Positions 7,831 to 16,859 are shown, numbered from the stretch's first letter. The stretch: DNA of 37,791 bases from Candidatus Solibacter sp. (GCA_025361425.1 JANYAH010000171.1:1-37791); one strand, 5' to 3'. The notes: a model not told the origin generated them from the letters alone. Translations and numbers: made by a program.

Positions 7831-9360
7831 TCAGGTCCAATAATTGCGGTCGAGGCTGCGGTACTGGACGGCTTCGGCGAGGTGCTTGGCGGAGACAGTG
7901 GGGGAATGATCGAGGTCGGCGACGGTGCGTGCGACTTTGAGGATGCGGTCGTGGGCGCGGGCGGAGAGGCCCATGCGGCGGACGGCCATTTCGAGGGTGC
8001 GTTCGCCGGCATCGTCGAGCGCGCAGATAGTGCGGATGTCGCGGGCCGGCATGCGCGAGTTATAGAAGCCGCGCGCCTGTTGTACGGTGCGGGCCTGCTC
8101 CACCCGGGCGCGGATTAGGGCCGATGACTCGGCAGTGGTATTGCCGCGCAGCTCCTTAAATGGGACGGAGGGGATCTCGACGTGGATATCGATGCGGTCC
8201 AGCAGGGGGCCGCTGATCTTGCCGAGATAGTGCTGGATCTGGCCCGGGGTGCAGCGGCACTCGCGGGTGGTATCGCCATAGAACCCGCACTTGCAGGGGT
8301 TCATGGCGGCCACCAGCATGAAGCTTGAGGGGAAGCGCAGAGTCATCGTCGAGCGGGCGATGCTGAGCGATCCATCCTCCAGCGGCTGGCGGAGCATTTC
8401 GAGGACGTCGCGCGGGAACTCGGGGAACTCGTCGAGGAAAAGCATGCCATTGTGCGCCAGGCTCGCTTCGCCGGGGCGCGGTATGCCGGCGCCACCGCCG
8501 ATTAGGCCGGCGTCGGAGATGGTATGGTGTGGTGCGCGGAAAGGGCGCTGATGCAGGAGTCCGGCGCCAGGTCCCAGGATTCCGGCAATGCTGTGGACTT
8601 TGGTGGTCTCAATGGCCTCCTCGAAGGTGAGCGGCGGCAGAATGCCGGCGAGGCGCTTGGCCAGCATCGTCTTGCCGGAGCCAGGAGGGCCAATCATAAG
8701 GACATTGTGGACTCCGGCGGCGGCGACTTCGAGGGCGCGTTTGGCCATGGTCTGGCCGCGCACGTCCCGGAAATCGGCTACCGGCTCGATTTCCTCCGAA
8801 CGGCCATTGCGCGAGGCCACCGCGGGCGAAAACTCTTCGGGACGGGTGAGCAAGGCGACCACTTCGGCCAAGTAACGGACGCCGTATACATTGACGCCTT
8901 CGACCACGGCGGCCTCGGCGGCGTTTTCGGCGGGAACAATCAGGTTGGCGATGCCCTGCTCGCGCGCGCAGACTGCGATGGATAGCGTGCCGCGCACGGG
9001 CCGGATGGCGCCATCAAGGGAAAGTTCGCCGATGAAGATGTGCCGATCCAGGGCCTTGACCGCACCCATCGCGCCCAGGATCCCCATGGCCACCGGCAGA
9101 TCGAAGCCTGCTCCTTCCTTACGTACATTGGCCGGGGCGAGGTTGATGGTGATGCGTTTGTTGGGGTAGCCGAAGCCGGAATTGATCAGCGCGCTCTTAA
9201 TGCGCTCGCGGCTTTCACGAACGGCGACGTCGGGCATGCCGACCATTACGGAGTCGCGCGCGTTGCCGGAGGCGAACATGTCGACTTCGACATCGATCAG
9301 GTGAGCATCAATGCCATAAATCGCGGCACCGCGGGTTTTGAACAGCGCCATAAAAACCAT
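7831..9360 (-). CDS. comM: YifB/ComM family Mg-chelatase-like AAA+ ATPase
   Basis: The 509-residue product has the family order: an N-terminal Lon-protease-like fold (TRGAAIYGIDAHLIDVEVD, then NLAPANVRKEGAGFDLP), a central AAA+ module with Walker A GPPGSGKT at about 224-231 and Walker B LFLDEFPEF, a CKCG/CRC cysteine cluster in the AAMNPCKCGFYGD segment, and a C-terminal Mg-chelatase region (SARAHDRILKVARTVADLD). ComM is a hexameric helicase that promotes branch migration during natural transformation. The length is normal and all ATPase motifs look intact. Two ATGs (9360 and 9351) are possible and neither has a good RBS. No other competence gene is near. Confidence 0.92.
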   Translation of the reverse strand: MVFMALFKTRGAAIYGIDAHLIDVEVDMFASGNARDSVMVGMPDVAVRESRERIKSALINSGFGYPNKRITINLAPANVRKEGAGFDLPVAMGILGAMGAVKALDRHIFIGELSLDGAIRPVRGTLSIAVCAREQGIANLIVPAENAAEAAVVEGVNVYGVRYLAEVVALLTRPEEFSPAVASRNGRSEEIEPVADFRDVRGQTMAKRALEVAAAGVHNVLMIGPPGSGKTMLAKRLAGILPPLTFEEAIETTKVHSIAGILGPGAGLLHQRPFRAPHHTISDAGLIGGGAGIPRPGEASLAHNGMLFLDEFPEFPRDVLEMLRQPLEDGSLSIARSTMTLRFPSSFMLVAAMNPCKCGFYGDTTRECRCTPGQIQHYLGKISGPLLDRIDIHVEIPSVPFKELRGNTTAESSALIRARVEQARTVQQARGFYNSRMPARDIRTICALDDAGERTLEMAVRRMGLSARAHDRILKVARTVADLDHSPTVSAKHLAEAVQYRSLDRNYWT

Positions 9361-9413
9361 AGTGGAGCAACGTGGAGAAAGCGCTCAACTATTTTTGTGG
9401 GGCTAGGGGGGGG

Positions 9414-9502
9414 TGGTGCCGGAGGTGGGACTTGAACCCACACGCCCAGTGAAGTGCGCCGGATTTTGAGTCCGGTTCGTCTGCCAATTCCGACACTCCG
9501 GC
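9414..9502 (-). tRNA. tRNA-Leu (anticodon CAA)
   Basis: The minus strand folds into a class II tRNA. The acceptor is GCCGGAG pairing with CTCCGGC, the anticodon stem CCGGA/TCCGG encloses loop CTCAAAA (anticodon CAA), there is a long variable arm, and the T-arm is GTGGG-TTCAAGT-CCCAC. Discriminator A and an encoded CCA are present. A TGG-TAAACT extended -10-like element lies about 20 bases upstream. Confidence 0.95.
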
Positions 9503-9768
9503 AAGGAGATCTGTTTCAGTTTACCACCTCCGGCGGCGGTTGGTGGCTGCGCCAGTCTGGCGCGAGGTAACCCTTTCGATAATGATGCGGCGGATGAAAA
9601 CTGGTAATCCTTGCGCTGGGCGCCGCGGCACTGTTCGGCCCATTCGTGGCAGAGGGCGACCGCTGGTGAGCGGACATCCAGTTTCTAGCGGACATAAGAG
9701 CGCCCTCTTAGACGGATGGCATCGCGGAAGGATGGGCCACCACGAATCCGTAATTCCAGAGAGTAGGG

Positions 9769-9833
9769 TGACTGAAAGCGCTACCAATACGAATTCAAGT
9801 ATTGTTGTGGCGCTGCTTGAGTTTGAGCAGTCA
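9769..9833. repeat. Nested inverted repeats upstream of the receptor promoter
   Basis: Three pairs of complementary arms share one centre: CAATAC (9785-9790) with GTATTG (9799-9804), AGCGC (9777-9781) with GCGCT (9810-9814), and TGACTG (9769-9774) with CAGTCA (9828-9833). The array ends 16 bases before the -35 hexamer, in an operator-like position. A factor-independent terminator is unlikely because no U-tract follows. Confidence 0.5.
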
Positions 9834-9849
9834 CATCTTTAACTTATGC

Positions 9850-9878
9850 TTGTGCTTAATTGTGCACGCGCTTATAAT
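9850..9878 (+). promoter_or_regulatory. Sigma-70-type promoter for the TonB-dependent receptor
   Basis: A TTGTGC -35 element (9850-9855), exactly 17 bases of spacer, and a perfect TATAAT -10 element (9873-9878) would start transcription near 9885. This gives a leader of about 57 bases before the ATG at 9942. Confidence 0.65.
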
Positions 9879-9941
9879 GCAAAACGAAAGTCTCGGGTCC
9901 CGGGCTACCAAGCCCAATCTAAATTAGCGGGGTGTTACTTC

Positions 9942-12900
9942 ATGAAAGGTCTACGTACGATCTATGCCATGTGCGCTTTGTTGCTGCTCACTGCCGGATT
10001 CGGCTATTCGCAAGCAGTCAACGCCACGCTGCTCGGCACGGTCACCGACAGCAGTGGCGGGATAGTTCCCAACGCCAAAGTCACCGTCACCGAAACCAAC
10101 ACCGGAGTCAGTCGATCCGGTCAATCCAACGAAAGCGGGAACTACACGTTTCCCGATCTGGCTCCAGGGCAGTACTCGGTCACCGTGGAGTTGTCCGGGT
10201 TCAAGAAGGAAAGCCGGAAGGATATCGCGCTTACTGTCAACAGCAGTACGCGTATCGACGTTCAAGTGACGCCCGGCAGTATGACGGAAATCGTGGAGGT
10301 CACGGGAGCGCCACCGCTCCTGCAAACCGACCGCGCCGATACTGGTGCGCAGTTGGAGGCGGTGCAGACGGCCTCGCTTCCTCTGGGCACCAACCGCAAT
10401 TATCAGTCGCTGTTAAACCTGGTGCCCGGCACCACGCGGGCGTCCTATCAGCATTCGCAATTCTTCAATGCCGCCAGTTCGCTACAAACCCAAGTGAACG
10501 GCCAGATGCGGATGGGGAACAGCTACCAGATTGAAGGGATCGACAATAACGAGCGCACGGGCCTGCTGCAGATCATGGTTCCGCCGATCGAAGCCATTCA
10601 GGCCGTGGACGTCTCGACCAGCAACTACGAAGCGTCACTGGGCCGCGCGAGCGGCGCCAATACCAACGTGGTTCTGAAATCTGGGACCAATGATTTCCAC
10701 GGCGCCGGCTATGAGTTCCTGCGCAACAGCGCCCTGAACGCACGCAACTTCTTCGACGCTTCGGTGGGACATCTTGCCTACAACTATTTCGGAGGCAACA
10801 TCGGCGGCCCCATCAAGAAGAACAAGATGTTCTTCTTCGGCGATTTTCTGCGTACCACGGACCACCAGGCCAACACCAACCTCGGCACCATTCCCCCCAG
10901 CAGTTGGCGGAGTGGCGACCTGAGCTCCGGCCTGACTCTGGCAGCGCCGGTAGTGGTCTACGACCCGGCCACCGGCAATGCGGATGGCACCAACCGCACT
11001 CCCTTCGCCGGCAACCTGATCCCCACCAACCGGATCACCCCCATCGCGCAGAGAATTCTGAAGCTGGTGCCGGGTCCGAACCAGGCTTCGAGCGACGCAG
11101 CCCCGAGCAACAACTATTTCGCCCTGCTTCCCTTCACCAAAAACACGAATTCGTTCGACGTCAAAGTGGACGACAATGCTTCCGATAAGGGCCGGCTCAG
11201 TGCGCGTTTCAGCTACGGCCGCCCGGTGACGTACCAGGCGCCCATCTACGGCCTGGCCGGTGGCTGGGCGCAAGGCGCATTCCAAGGCACCAGCGTGCAG
11301 AAGACCTATAGCATGGGCGTCAACTATAACCGCATCTTCTCGCCTTCGTTAATCAGCGAGTTCCGTGTGGGCGTGGCGCATTATCGCAACGACGCGTTGA
11401 ACAGCGATTACGGCACCACCGCCTCCAAGGACATCGGCATTCCGGGCGTCAATATCGATACGTGGACCAGCGGCCTAGCCAGCATCAATATCAACGGTGG
11501 TTTCAGCAACCCGACTGTTGGCTACTCGGCCAGCATCCCGTGGCATCGCGCGGAAGCCAATATCAGCGTAGTCAATAGCTGGACGAAGACCGTTGGCAAT
11601 CACACCATCAAGTGGGGCGGCGATTACCGCCGTCTACGCGATGACCTGCTGCAGACGCAGACCGTAAACCCGCGCGGCGCGTTCAACTTCGATACCGCCC
11701 AGACCTCGCTCAACCCCGGCTCCGGCGGTGTTCAGCCCAAAACCGGACTGGCCAACAATATGGCTAGCTTCCTGTTGGATGTCCCCTCCGGCGGCGGACG
11801 CGACATCGCGGCCTACTTCCCGGCTCTGCGGGGCCACCAGTTATTTGCCTTCGTGCAGGACAAGTGGCAGATCTCCTCCAAACTTACCTTGGATTTCGGC
11901 CTCCGCTGGGAGTTCTACCCGCCGCCCACGCCGGCGTTCTCCGGCGGTTTCTCCAACTACAATCCGGCGAACAACACCCTCGTTCTGGCCGGCATTGGCG
12001 GCAACCCCAAGAATATGGGTATGCAGAAAAACTGGAAATATTTTGCGCCGCGCCTGGGAATCTCATACCGCATGAGCAATGCCACGGTGATCCGCGCCGG
12101 TTTCGGCGTTAGCTACACGCCATTCCCGGACAACACGTACGCGTACAATTTCCCCGTGAAGCAGAACAACCAGTATTCCACCGGCGCCAGCAACTTCGCG
12201 CCCGGCGTCACCGGAACCGGCCAATTCTTCTCCATGGCCAACGGCTTCCCGGCTCCCCAGTTGGCCGTGATTCCCTCCAACGGGATCATCACCAACCCGT
12301 CACTGACGCAGAGCGACATCGTGATTCCGTTGGACTATAAGAACCCCAACGTGCAATCGTGGAACTTCTCGATTCAGCGCTCGCTGCCGCTGCACTTCAC
12401 GCTAGACGTGGCCTACGTGGGCAACCATGGGGTGCGCACTTCCGCCACCTACAACCTGAACGTACCCAATAGCGCCGACCAGATGGGCAAAGGCGTGAAT
12501 GGCCGTCCGCTCTATCAGCAGTTCCTGCGCACCGCCGATACGACGCAGTATTTCGTCGGCTATTCCTCGATGTACAACGGCTTGCAAGTGAAATTGAACA
12601 GGCGCTTCCACAACGGCCTGGCGATCACGACCTCCTACACCATGAGCCGCGGGATGGCCTTCCAGACCGGCGACGATGGCAACATCTGGAACTACATCAA
12701 TCCCCGCCGCAGTTACGCGCGCACGGATTTCGATCGCCACCAGACCTTCGTGCAAAGCTACGTCTACGATCTGCCTTTCGGCGTCGGGCGCAAGTGGCTC
12801 AATCGCGGTATTGTTGCCAAAACCCTGGGCGGATGGCAGGTCAACGGCATTCTCACCCTCATGACGGGCTTGCCCATGAGCTTCGGGGCCAGCGGCAGCT

Positions 12901-13283
12901 CGCTCAACACGCCGGGCGCCAGTCAGACGGCCGACCAGGTGGCAGAGGTCACCAAACTGCACGGCATCAACACCGTCGCCAAAGGTGGAAGCCCCTGGTT
13001 TTCGCAGGCCAGCTTTGTACAGCCCACCGGCGTGCGCTTCGGAAGTTCGGGACGGAATACTCTCTCCGGACCTAACTTCTTCAACGTGGATCTGTCCATC
13101 TTTAAGATCTTTAACTTCACGGAGAAGGTCAAAATGGAACTCCGTGGTGAGTCTTTCAGCGTCACCAACACGCCGCAGTTCAGCCGGCCGAATACCGACG
13201 TCTCTAACTCCAACTACGGTTACATTACGGGAGTGGACGGCGGCTCCCGCGGTCTGCAACTGGGCGCGAAGATCAGCTTCTAG
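9942..13283 (+). CDS. Oar-type TonB-dependent receptor with N-terminal carboxypeptidase-regulatory domain
   Basis: The 1113-residue protein (from ATG 9942) has a signal peptide ending GFGYSQA. A carboxypeptidase-regulatory-like beta domain follows (about 25-105; TLLGTVTDSSGGIVPNAKVTV, YTFPDLAPGQYSVTVELSGF). Then come a plug-like region (NRNYQSLLNLVPG, VNGQMRMGNSYQIEGIDNNE) and a long barrel ending in Phe, the usual outer-membrane sorting residue. This architecture is heavily expanded in Acidobacteria and is thought to import glycans or other large substrates, but the ligand cannot be read from sequence. The promoter at 9850-9878 and the signal peptide place the start at 9942 rather than at the upstream in-frame codon at 9846. 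Its stop overlaps the convergent FAH gene stop at CTAG. Confidence 0.92.
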   Translation: MKGLRTIYAMCALLLLTAGFGYSQAVNATLLGTVTDSSGGIVPNAKVTVTETNTGVSRSGQSNESGNYTFPDLAPGQYSVTVELSGFKKESRKDIALTVNSSTRIDVQVTPGSMTEIVEVTGAPPLLQTDRADTGAQLEAVQTASLPLGTNRNYQSLLNLVPGTTRASYQHSQFFNAASSLQTQVNGQMRMGNSYQIEGIDNNERTGLLQIMVPPIEAIQAVDVSTSNYEASLGRASGANTNVVLKSGTNDFHGAGYEFLRNSALNARNFFDASVGHLAYNYFGGNIGGPIKKNKMFFFGDFLRTTDHQANTNLGTIPPSSWRSGDLSSGLTLAAPVVVYDPATGNADGTNRTPFAGNLIPTNRITPIAQRILKLVPGPNQASSDAAPSNNYFALLPFTKNTNSFDVKVDDNASDKGRLSARFSYGRPVTYQAPIYGLAGGWAQGAFQGTSVQKTYSMGVNYNRIFSPSLISEFRVGVAHYRNDALNSDYGTTASKDIGIPGVNIDTWTSGLASININGGFSNPTVGYSASIPWHRAEANISVVNSWTKTVGNHTIKWGGDYRRLRDDLLQTQTVNPRGAFNFDTAQTSLNPGSGGVQPKTGLANNMASFLLDVPSGGGRDIAAYFPALRGHQLFAFVQDKWQISSKLTLDFGLRWEFYPPPTPAFSGGFSNYNPANNTLVLAGIGGNPKNMGMQKNWKYFAPRLGISYRMSNATVIRAGFGVSYTPFPDNTYAYNFPVKQNNQYSTGASNFAPGVTGTGQFFSMANGFPAPQLAVIPSNGIITNPSLTQSDIVIPLDYKNPNVQSWNFSIQRSLPLHFTLDVAYVGNHGVRTSATYNLNVPNSADQMGKGVNGRPLYQQFLRTADTTQYFVGYSSMYNGLQVKLNRRFHNGLAITTSYTMSRGMAFQTGDDGNIWNYINPRRSYARTDFDRHQTFVQSYVYDLPFGVGRKWLNRGIVAKTLGGWQVNGILTLMTGLPMSFGASGSSLNTPGASQTADQVAEVTKLHGINTVAKGGSPWFSQASFVQPTGVRFGSSGRNTLSGPNFFNVDLSIFKIFNFTEKVKMELRGESFSVTNTPQFSRPNTDVSNSNYGYITGVDGGSRGLQLGAKISF

Positions 13284-14038
13284 CTGACGGGGTTCCTCAA
13301 TACACCCACGTGGTCGAGTTCCACCTCGACGACATCGCCGGGCGACATCCTTCGGGTGTTGCCCGGCGTTCCTGTATAGATGAGGTCTCCGGGCAGCAAC
13401 GTCACCCACCCGCTGATCCAACTCAGTACGGCCGCGATATCGAAAATCAGATCGCTGGTGTACTGCTTCTGAATCGTCTCCCCATTCATGCGCGTTTGAA
13501 GCAGCAGCTTGCCGTAATCGATTCCGCTGACGATGGCCGGGCCGAGCGGCGCGAACGTGTCCGACCCTTTGGCGCGCCACCACTGCAAATCCTTTTTCTC
13601 GCCGCCCTGCCATGCGCGGTCGCTAACATCGTTGCCGCAGGTGACGCCGAAGATGGCGTCGCCGGCTTCCGCCGTGGACGCTTGGCGTAGGCGCTTGCCG
13701 ACCACCACCACCATTTCGCCTTCCGAATGCACGTCGGCAGCGTCGCGCGGGATGACGATGGGGTCTTCGGGATTTTGCAGCGCGGTCACTGGCTTGTAGA
13801 AAATTTCCGGGTGCGCGGGTTGCCGGCGCGTGCCCAGATGGCTCCTATAATTCAGCCCCACGGCCATGATCTTGCCGGGTTGGCAGGGGTACAGCAACTT
13901 CACATCGCAGAGCTGGTGAGTCGCGCCGCTGAGGGTGAGGCCGTCAAACAAGCCTCCCTGGATCTGGTGGACGGTGTCGCCTTCCAGCGTGCCGTAGGAA
14001 ATGCCGGAAGCGGATTGGTAGCGGATGTATTTAATCAC
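13280..14038 (-). CDS. Fumarylacetoacetate hydrolase family protein
   Basis: About 252 residues from the GTG at 14038, which matches the usual family beginning (IKYIRYQ). The longer frame to 14122 would overlap the antiporter gene. FAH-fold motifs are present: KIMAVGLNYRSH, the metal-binding HSEGEMVVVVGK region, GVTCGNDVSDR, AKGSDTFAPLGP and GDLIYTGTPGN with PGDVVEVEL. The family includes 2-keto-4-pentenoate hydratases, acylpyruvases and oxaloacetate decarboxylases acting on small dicarbonyl acids with Mg or Mn. The substrate cannot be decided here. It lies 49 bases after the antiporter gene on the same strand, so co-transcription is likely. Confidence 0.88.
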   Translation of the reverse strand: MIKYIRYQSASGISYGTLEGDTVHQIQGGLFDGLTLSGATHQLCDVKLLYPCQPGKIMAVGLNYRSHLGTRRQPAHPEIFYKPVTALQNPEDPIVIPRDAADVHSEGEMVVVVGKRLRQASTAEAGDAIFGVTCGNDVSDRAWQGGEKKDLQWWRAKGSDTFAPLGPAIVSGIDYGKLLLQTRMNGETIQKQYTSDLIFDIAAVLSWISGWVTLLPGDLIYTGTPGNTRRMSPGDVVEVELDHVGVLRNPVS

Positions 14039-14087
14039 GTCTTCGATATTGTAACTCGCACTTTCCGCGCCAAGCGCGGCGCGCGAG

Positions 14088-15269
14088 TCAACCCAGGCGG
14101 ATGATTTCCCGTTCCGCCCCACGCGGCGAGGCGAACGCCAGCTTCAAGAGTGGCGGGGCAATCAGCGTGGTGGCCACCGACAGGAAGACGATGATGCCGT
14201 AGATGTTGTGACCGATGACACCCAAGGTGAGCCCGATCTGCGCCACCACCATCCCCACCTCGCCGCGCGGCACCATGCCTACACCCACCCGGATGGCATC
14301 TGTCCGGCCCATGCCCAGCGCGCTGGCGCCGCACGCCACGAATTTGGAAAGCACGGCGGCCACCAGGAGCACCCCCGCCAGCGTCAGCGTGCCGGCGCCG
14401 GCGAAAGCCGAGATGTCGAAGTGCAGACCGATACCCACCAAAAAGAACGGCACCAGGAGTTCGGCGACTCCATTGGTGAGGTCGGTGACCCGCCCTTCTG
14501 ACGTCTCCGATAAAGCCATACCTGCCAGAAATGCGCCAACGATGGCCGCCACGCCCGCATAGACCGCGAGCAAGGAAAGCGCAAACAGCAGCGTCATAGC
14601 CAACGCGAACTCGCTCTCCGCCACGCGTAACCTGGCCTGCACGCGCGGCATCACGCGGCGCACGGTACGCGTGCCGAAGCGCGCGACAAAGAAGGTAAAG
14701 CCGAGGGCGAGGCCCGCGGTCAACGCGATGTCCAGGTAGTTGACCTTGCCCTTGGCCAAACCGCTGACGAGGGCGAGCACGACCAGACCGAGCACGTCGT
14801 CAACCACCGCCGCGGCCACAATGATGCGGCTCGCGCGCATCTCCAGCAGGCCGCGCGAGGCCAACACCTGCGCCGTAATTCCCACGCTGGTGGCGACCAT
14901 CGCCGCACCCGTGAAGATGCTCTCCAACCGCGGTTCGCCCCAGAGCGTGCAGATTCCCCAGCCGGCGAAAAAGGGCACAATGATTCCGGCGACTGCCACC
15001 AGCAACGCCGTGCCGCCGACTTTCATCAACTCCGACGCCTTCACTTCCAGCCCGACGCGGAAGAGCAGAAACATCACACCGAGATCGGAAAGCGTCCGCA
15101 GGAATTCGCTGGGCGCCAACCAGCCAAGCACCTGCGGGCCAAGCAGGACGCCCGCGAGAATTTCTCCGACGATGCCCGGTTGTCCGAGGCGCTCGAAGAG
15201 TTCCGCCAGAAGTTTGGCCGCCGCGAAAACCAGCAGCATCGCGAGCGGAATCTCGGCAGCCGTGGGCAT
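14088..15269 (-). CDS. CPA2-type monovalent cation/proton antiporter membrane domain
   Basis: This is a 393-residue, strongly hydrophobic protein with about 11-13 predicted membrane helices. Family phrases include LLAELFERLGQPGIVGEILAGVLLGP, LSDLGVMFLLFRVGLE, a paired-Asp AAAVVDDVLGLVVLAL segment (probable ion-binding helix) and GMVPRGEVGMVVAQIGL. These match the Na+/H+ or K+/H+ exchanger family (KefB/GerN-like). It has no C-terminal RCK/TrkA-N regulatory domain, so it would be the short form. It likely contributes to cytoplasmic pH or Na+/K+ homeostasis. The ATG at 15269 lacks a strong RBS. Confidence 0.9.
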   Translation of the reverse strand: MPTAAEIPLAMLLVFAAAKLLAELFERLGQPGIVGEILAGVLLGPQVLGWLAPSEFLRTLSDLGVMFLLFRVGLEVKASELMKVGGTALLVAVAGIIVPFFAGWGICTLWGEPRLESIFTGAAMVATSVGITAQVLASRGLLEMRASRIIVAAAVVDDVLGLVVLALVSGLAKGKVNYLDIALTAGLALGFTFFVARFGTRTVRRVMPRVQARLRVAESEFALAMTLLFALSLLAVYAGVAAIVGAFLAGMALSETSEGRVTDLTNGVAELLVPFFLVGIGLHFDISAFAGAGTLTLAGVLLVAAVLSKFVACGASALGMGRTDAIRVGVGMVPRGEVGMVVAQIGLTLGVIGHNIYGIIVFLSVATTLIAPPLLKLAFASPRGAEREIIRLG

Positions 15270-15358
15270 GAGTCCATTATGCCCCGAGATAGTACAGGCT
15301 TCAGCCGGCCAACGCCCGCTCGCGGACGTATCGCTTCAGAGCTTTGTGAAACCCAGTG

Positions 15359-16096
15359 CTACTGCGCCAGCGCCCGAATTCGCGCCGCGAACAAGGGAGT
15401 GGACGTTGGCTGGTCGGCCCCCGCCTCATTCTCCAGCGTCACCGCCACGGCATCGGCATTCTCCACCGTCCCGCGCTGGATATGCATCGCGCTGCCATCC
15501 GGCGCCGATTGGAACATGCCGGCCGCCTTCGCCTTGCCGTCCTTGACGATCCACATCTCGTACGCTTTACCCGAAGGCGCCGGCTGCAGATTGCCGGCAA
15601 TCAGCAGGACGCCCTGCGACCGGCTGACAAACACCTTACCCTTGGGCTGCGCTTGTCCATCACCAAAGGTGGTGACCGTGGTGTCCGCGCCGGTGAGGAT
15701 GGCGAACGCCTGGTTGACCGCGGTGAGTTCGATGGTCTGCTGGCTGTTCTGCTCGCGGACGCGCGCCAGTTCGTTCGCCAGGTCGCGCTCGCGCCCGCCG
15801 AAGTACACCGCCGCGAACAGCGCCAAGGCGAGCGCCGCCGCCAGGAAGGGCGCCCAACCGAAGCGGTGCTGCTCCACCCCCACACTGGCCAGGATGCGGC
15901 GGCGCAACCCGGCGGAGGGAGCGGCGGGCGGCGCCGTGCCTCCCAGCAGGGCCATCACTTCCCGCGCCCGCTTGATTCCTTGCATGCAGACCTCGCATTC
16001 GCGATTCAGGTGCGCGCGGATCTCGCTGCGCTCCAGTTCGTCGGCCACGCCGATGGCGTACAGTTCGTAATGTTCGCGCAGTTCGATACAGTTCAT
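15359..16096 (-). CDS. RskA-like membrane anti-sigma factor
   Basis: The 245-residue protein has a cytoplasmic N-terminal zinc-finger-like anti-sigma segment (about 1-40; ELYAIGVADELE and HLNRECEVC, giving H-x4-C-x2-C rather than the usual H-x3-C-x2-C). One transmembrane helix lies at about 80-98. A short coiled coil (DLANELARVREQNSQQ) precedes a periplasmic RskA-type C-terminal domain (FVSRSQGVLLIAGNLQPAP, YEMWIVKDGK). Its ATG overlaps the sigma-factor stop by four bases (ATGA), so the two are made together. It should hold the ECF sigma factor inactive until an envelope signal triggers proteolysis; that mechanism is inferred from family knowledge. Confidence 0.88.
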   Translation of the reverse strand: MNCIELREHYELYAIGVADELERSEIRAHLNRECEVCMQGIKRAREVMALLGGTAPPAAPSAGLRRRILASVGVEQHRFGWAPFLAAALALALFAAVYFGGRERDLANELARVREQNSQQTIELTAVNQAFAILTGADTTVTTFGDGQAQPKGKVFVSRSQGVLLIAGNLQPAPSGKAYEMWIVKDGKAKAAGMFQSAPDGSAMHIQRGTVENADAVAVTLENEAGADQPTSTPLFAARIRALAQ

Positions 16097-16677
16097 GCCG
16101 GCACCACCGCGCCCAGTTCCTCGCGCAAATTCTTGAGTGCCGCCCGCACCCAGGTCTTCACCGTACCCAGCGGTTGGCCCATGCGTTCGGCCATTTCGGC
16201 TTGAGACAACCCCTCGAAATACGCTAGTTCGATCACCTGGCGCTGCTCTGACGAGAGCTTCTCCACCGCGGATTTCACCCGGCGGGCGTTGTCGGAACTC
16301 AGAATGTCCTTCTCCATATCGCAGTAGCGCGCGGGTTCTGGCTCTTCGAATTCGCGGAGCTGGCGGTCACGGCCGCCGGCCGTCCGCAGGTAGTCGATGG
16401 CCCGATTGCGCGCCACCGCCAGGAGCCATGGGCCAAGCGAGCCCTTCTGCGCGTCGAAGCCGTGAACCCGATTCCATACGCGCAGGAACGTCTCCTGCAC
16501 CAGATCTTCGGCGATGCCCGCATCGCGGACCACGCGCACAATCAGCGAGAACGTCACCCGGCCGTAGCGATCGTAAAGCTCGGCCAAGGCCTGGGGATCG
16601 CGCCGTTGCATACGCGCGGCGAGGCTGGTATCGTCTTCGGCGGCGTACACGGCCATCAATATGGGAAGCAGCATCAT
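16093..16677 (-). CDS. ECF sigma-70 factor, SigK/RskA-type pair
   Basis: About 194 residues from the ATG at 16677; a longer frame reaches 16806 but its first 43 residues are basic and not sigma-like. Region 2 is visible as LAELYDRYGRVTFSLIVRVV, EDLVQETFLRVWNRV and SLGPWLLAVARNRAIDYLR. Region 4 follows as LSSEQRQVIELAYFEGLSQAEMAERMGQPLGTVKTWVRAALKNLRE, a helix-turn-helix for -35 recognition. The gene overlaps that of its anti-sigma factor by ATGA. The start codon choice is uncertain (16677, 16674 or 16656), as none has a clear RBS. Targets are unknown; the divergent micro-unit at 16831 uses a sigma-70-like promoter. Confidence 0.9.
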   Translation of the reverse strand: MMLLPILMAVYAAEDDTSLAARMQRRDPQALAELYDRYGRVTFSLIVRVVRDAGIAEDLVQETFLRVWNRVHGFDAQKGSLGPWLLAVARNRAIDYLRTAGGRDRQLREFEEPEPARYCDMEKDILSSDNARRVKSAVEKLSSEQRQVIELAYFEGLSQAEMAERMGQPLGTVKTWVRAALKNLREELGAVVPA

Positions 16678-16830
16678 TCGGAGTATTTCGCGCGCCTTCC
16701 GCGCGCGTCTAATTGTATATACGGAGCGCGGACGCAAGCAAGATTTAGCGCGCGCGGCAATTTCTTCGCGCCCCGATGCGACGCTCGCAACGCGAAAGAG
16801 ATCCAAACTAACGGTCGATGCATTTTTTTC

Positions 16831-16859
16831 TTGACTTTATTTCCGAAGCACCTTATATA
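16831..16859 (+). promoter_or_regulatory. Sigma-70-type promoter of the lysine-rich micro-ORF
   Basis: A TTGACT -35 element (16831-16836), a 17-base spacer and a TATATA -10 element (16854-16859) predict a start near 16866, about 49 bases before the 20-codon ORF. Confidence 0.65.

Larger units (their letters stand above)
9503..9941. other. Non-coding upstream region of the TonB-dependent receptor gene
   Basis: About 440 bp hold no convincing gene. Visible structure: a small hairpin GCGCCA-N3-TGGCGC at 9549-9563, a hairpin TAAGAG-CGCC-CTCTTA at 9695-9710 whose second arm overlaps a longer pairing with AGAGGGCG at 9651-9658, the nested inverted repeats at 9769-9833, and a promoter at 9850-9878. 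Confidence 0.55.

Noticed and set aside
9695-9710. Hairpin TAAGAG-CGCC-CTCTTA as a terminator
   Set aside because: No gene ends just upstream on either strand and no T-tract follows; too weak to call.
12402-13613. 403-codon minus-strand open frame antisense to the TonB-dependent receptor
   Set aside because: Arg/His/Gly/Val-rich translation without domain sense, entirely opposite a clear receptor gene; a shadow of GC-rich codon use.
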